This document shows, piece by piece, positions 63,349 to 64,000 of a stretch of DNA of 64,000 nucleotides. The number at the start of each line of letters is the position of its first letter. Positions within the stretch are counted from its first letter, which is position 1. This DNA comes from Archivesica marissinica (taxonomy: Eukaryota; Mollusca; Bivalvia; Venerida; Vesicomyidae): positions 44,795,516 through 44,859,515 of the forward strand of contig CM026403.1 of NCBI GenBank assembly GCA_014843695.1, read 5' to 3'. The position numbers and the translations under genes are program-made. Under the pieces are notes generated by a model. That model saw only the letters and a list, made by a program, of their open reading frames with translations, had not been told where the DNA came from and ran no database searches.

Positions 63349-63480
63349 GGGTAGAGACAGAGAGAGAGGAATTAAGTGTCTTGCCTAATGACACGACCAC
63401 CGTTGTTCTGGATGGGTTTGAACACACAACCTCTCGGTTGCAAGGCGGCATCGTATCCATTACACCACGGAGACAGCCTA
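62930..63480 (-). mobile_element. SINE (third-family head) split by a (GA)n expansion
   Basis: The left part 'gagcttggttgcgaagcaat' to 'catgagggagagagcg' is a SINE tail. The right part 'gtcttgcctaatgacac' to 'ccattacaccacgg' is the matching body and head. About 350 bases of (GA)n separate them. Confidence 0.75.
63015..63368. repeat. (GA)n microsatellite, about 350 bp
   Basis: Imperfect 'gagagagaga' with 'aaagagaaag' and 'gacatagcga' sub-repeats. It starts where the SINE consensus has 'gagggagagag'. A minus-strand Ser/Leu-rich frame is a by-product. Confidence 0.96.
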
Positions 63481-63539
63481 ACACCAACCACCGGTATGTG
63501 TCAGTGAAGTTTCGACAGTCCAAGAACACGGACTACCCC

Positions 63540-63841
63540 GTGTGTGTATTACGTTTATTTATCGTCGCTACCGGTTGCCCATATGAGCGACGTCTCCTGA
63601 AGAGATTAGCCATTTTAGATTGTTGGAGGATAGTGCAATGATACAGACAGAGACCCATTCCAGAGTTTCCTCTTGTTCTTTTACGTGTACGGTGTAAAGC
63701 ACCGACACTAGACCTTCGTTTAGGGTTTAACGTCCCATCTAAAAGACTGTTAATTTTATTAAGGTCAGACGGGGGATCGAACCTGCGATCCCTAAATTAC
63801 CAGTCCAACGAGCTAACATCTGGACTACAGATCCGCCTGTA
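63540..63841 (-). mobile_element. SINE family A, full length
   Basis: From the tail 'tttatttatcgtcgctaccg' to the head 'atctggactacagatccgcc', with a short 'tttagggtttaacg' duplication inside. Confidence 0.85.
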
Positions 63842-63860
63842 GTATCCGGATTAGCTTTAG

Positions 63861-64000
63861 ATGATGAAGTTAATTGAACTTATGTACCCTCGCCTCCGGC
63901 GAACCATGTGGGCGAGCGTACTAAGATGTTTAGTTAACACTCATATATTATAAACTAAGGTGATTAAGTTGTGTGCGTTAATAATACGATTTGAATGCTC
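63861..64000 (-). mobile_element. Interspersed repeat, inverse of 54165-54300, cut by window end
   Basis: 'cctcgcctccggcgaaccat' to 'aatacgatttgaatgctc'. It is nearly identical to the other copy. Confidence 0.75.

Noticed and set aside
63001..63368. Ser/Leu-rich minus-strand protein
   Set aside because: It is a translation of the (GA)n tract within a SINE.

Overview
The window is animal nuclear DNA. It has long introns with GT/AG borders, tRNA-derived SINEs, LINE and hAT fragments, fold-back elements and an extreme density of minisatellites. There is no sign of prokaryotic or organellar organisation. The SINE families and overall style fit a lophotrochozoan, most probably a bivalve mollusc. 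That attribution is inference, and no species is named.

Two host genes can be assembled exon by exon with matching splice phases. (1) On the minus strand (11225 to 1826) is a three-exon gene for a predicted 229-aa acidic, valine-rich protein of unknown function. Its exons 2 and 3 contain short in-frame tandem repeats, and its second intron holds a 4.7-kb 40-bp satellite. (2) On the plus strand (28838 to 59147) is a complete 13-exon gene for a 534-aa secretory protein of the collagen prolyl 4-hydroxylase alpha-subunit family (P4HA). It has a signal peptide, P4Ha_N region, TPR-like peptide-binding region and C-terminal 2-oxoglutarate/Fe(II) jelly roll. The iron-binding His of the H-x-D motif is Met (residue 436) and the 2-oxoglutarate-binding Lys is His (residue 514), so it is probably a pseudo-hydroxylase or has altered chemistry.

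Layout: 0-1 kb short repeats; 1.8-11.2 kb the minus-strand gene with its satellite; 11.8-13.7 kb a SINE-like repeat and a decayed hAT transposon; 14.1-24 kb five consecutive satellite fields, the first split by a LINE fragment; 24.4 kb a fold-back MITE; 24.6-28.2 kb mostly featureless; 28.8-59.1 kb the P4HA-like gene, whose introns carry roughly 10 kb of minisatellites plus SINEs, a LINE 3' end and MITEs; 59.3-64 kb repeats and SINEs.

The most unusual signal is that tandem duplications in the P4HA-like gene repeatedly start at the 3' edges of coding exons and copy the splice donor with them. Exon 8 has a 352-bp duplication. Exon 10 has a 30-bp unit in 22 copies, in frame and open. Exon 12 has a 97-bp unit with nine donors. 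The exon 10 array offers about 19 intact phase-0 donors, so alternative splicing could add multiples of ten residues inside the catalytic fold.
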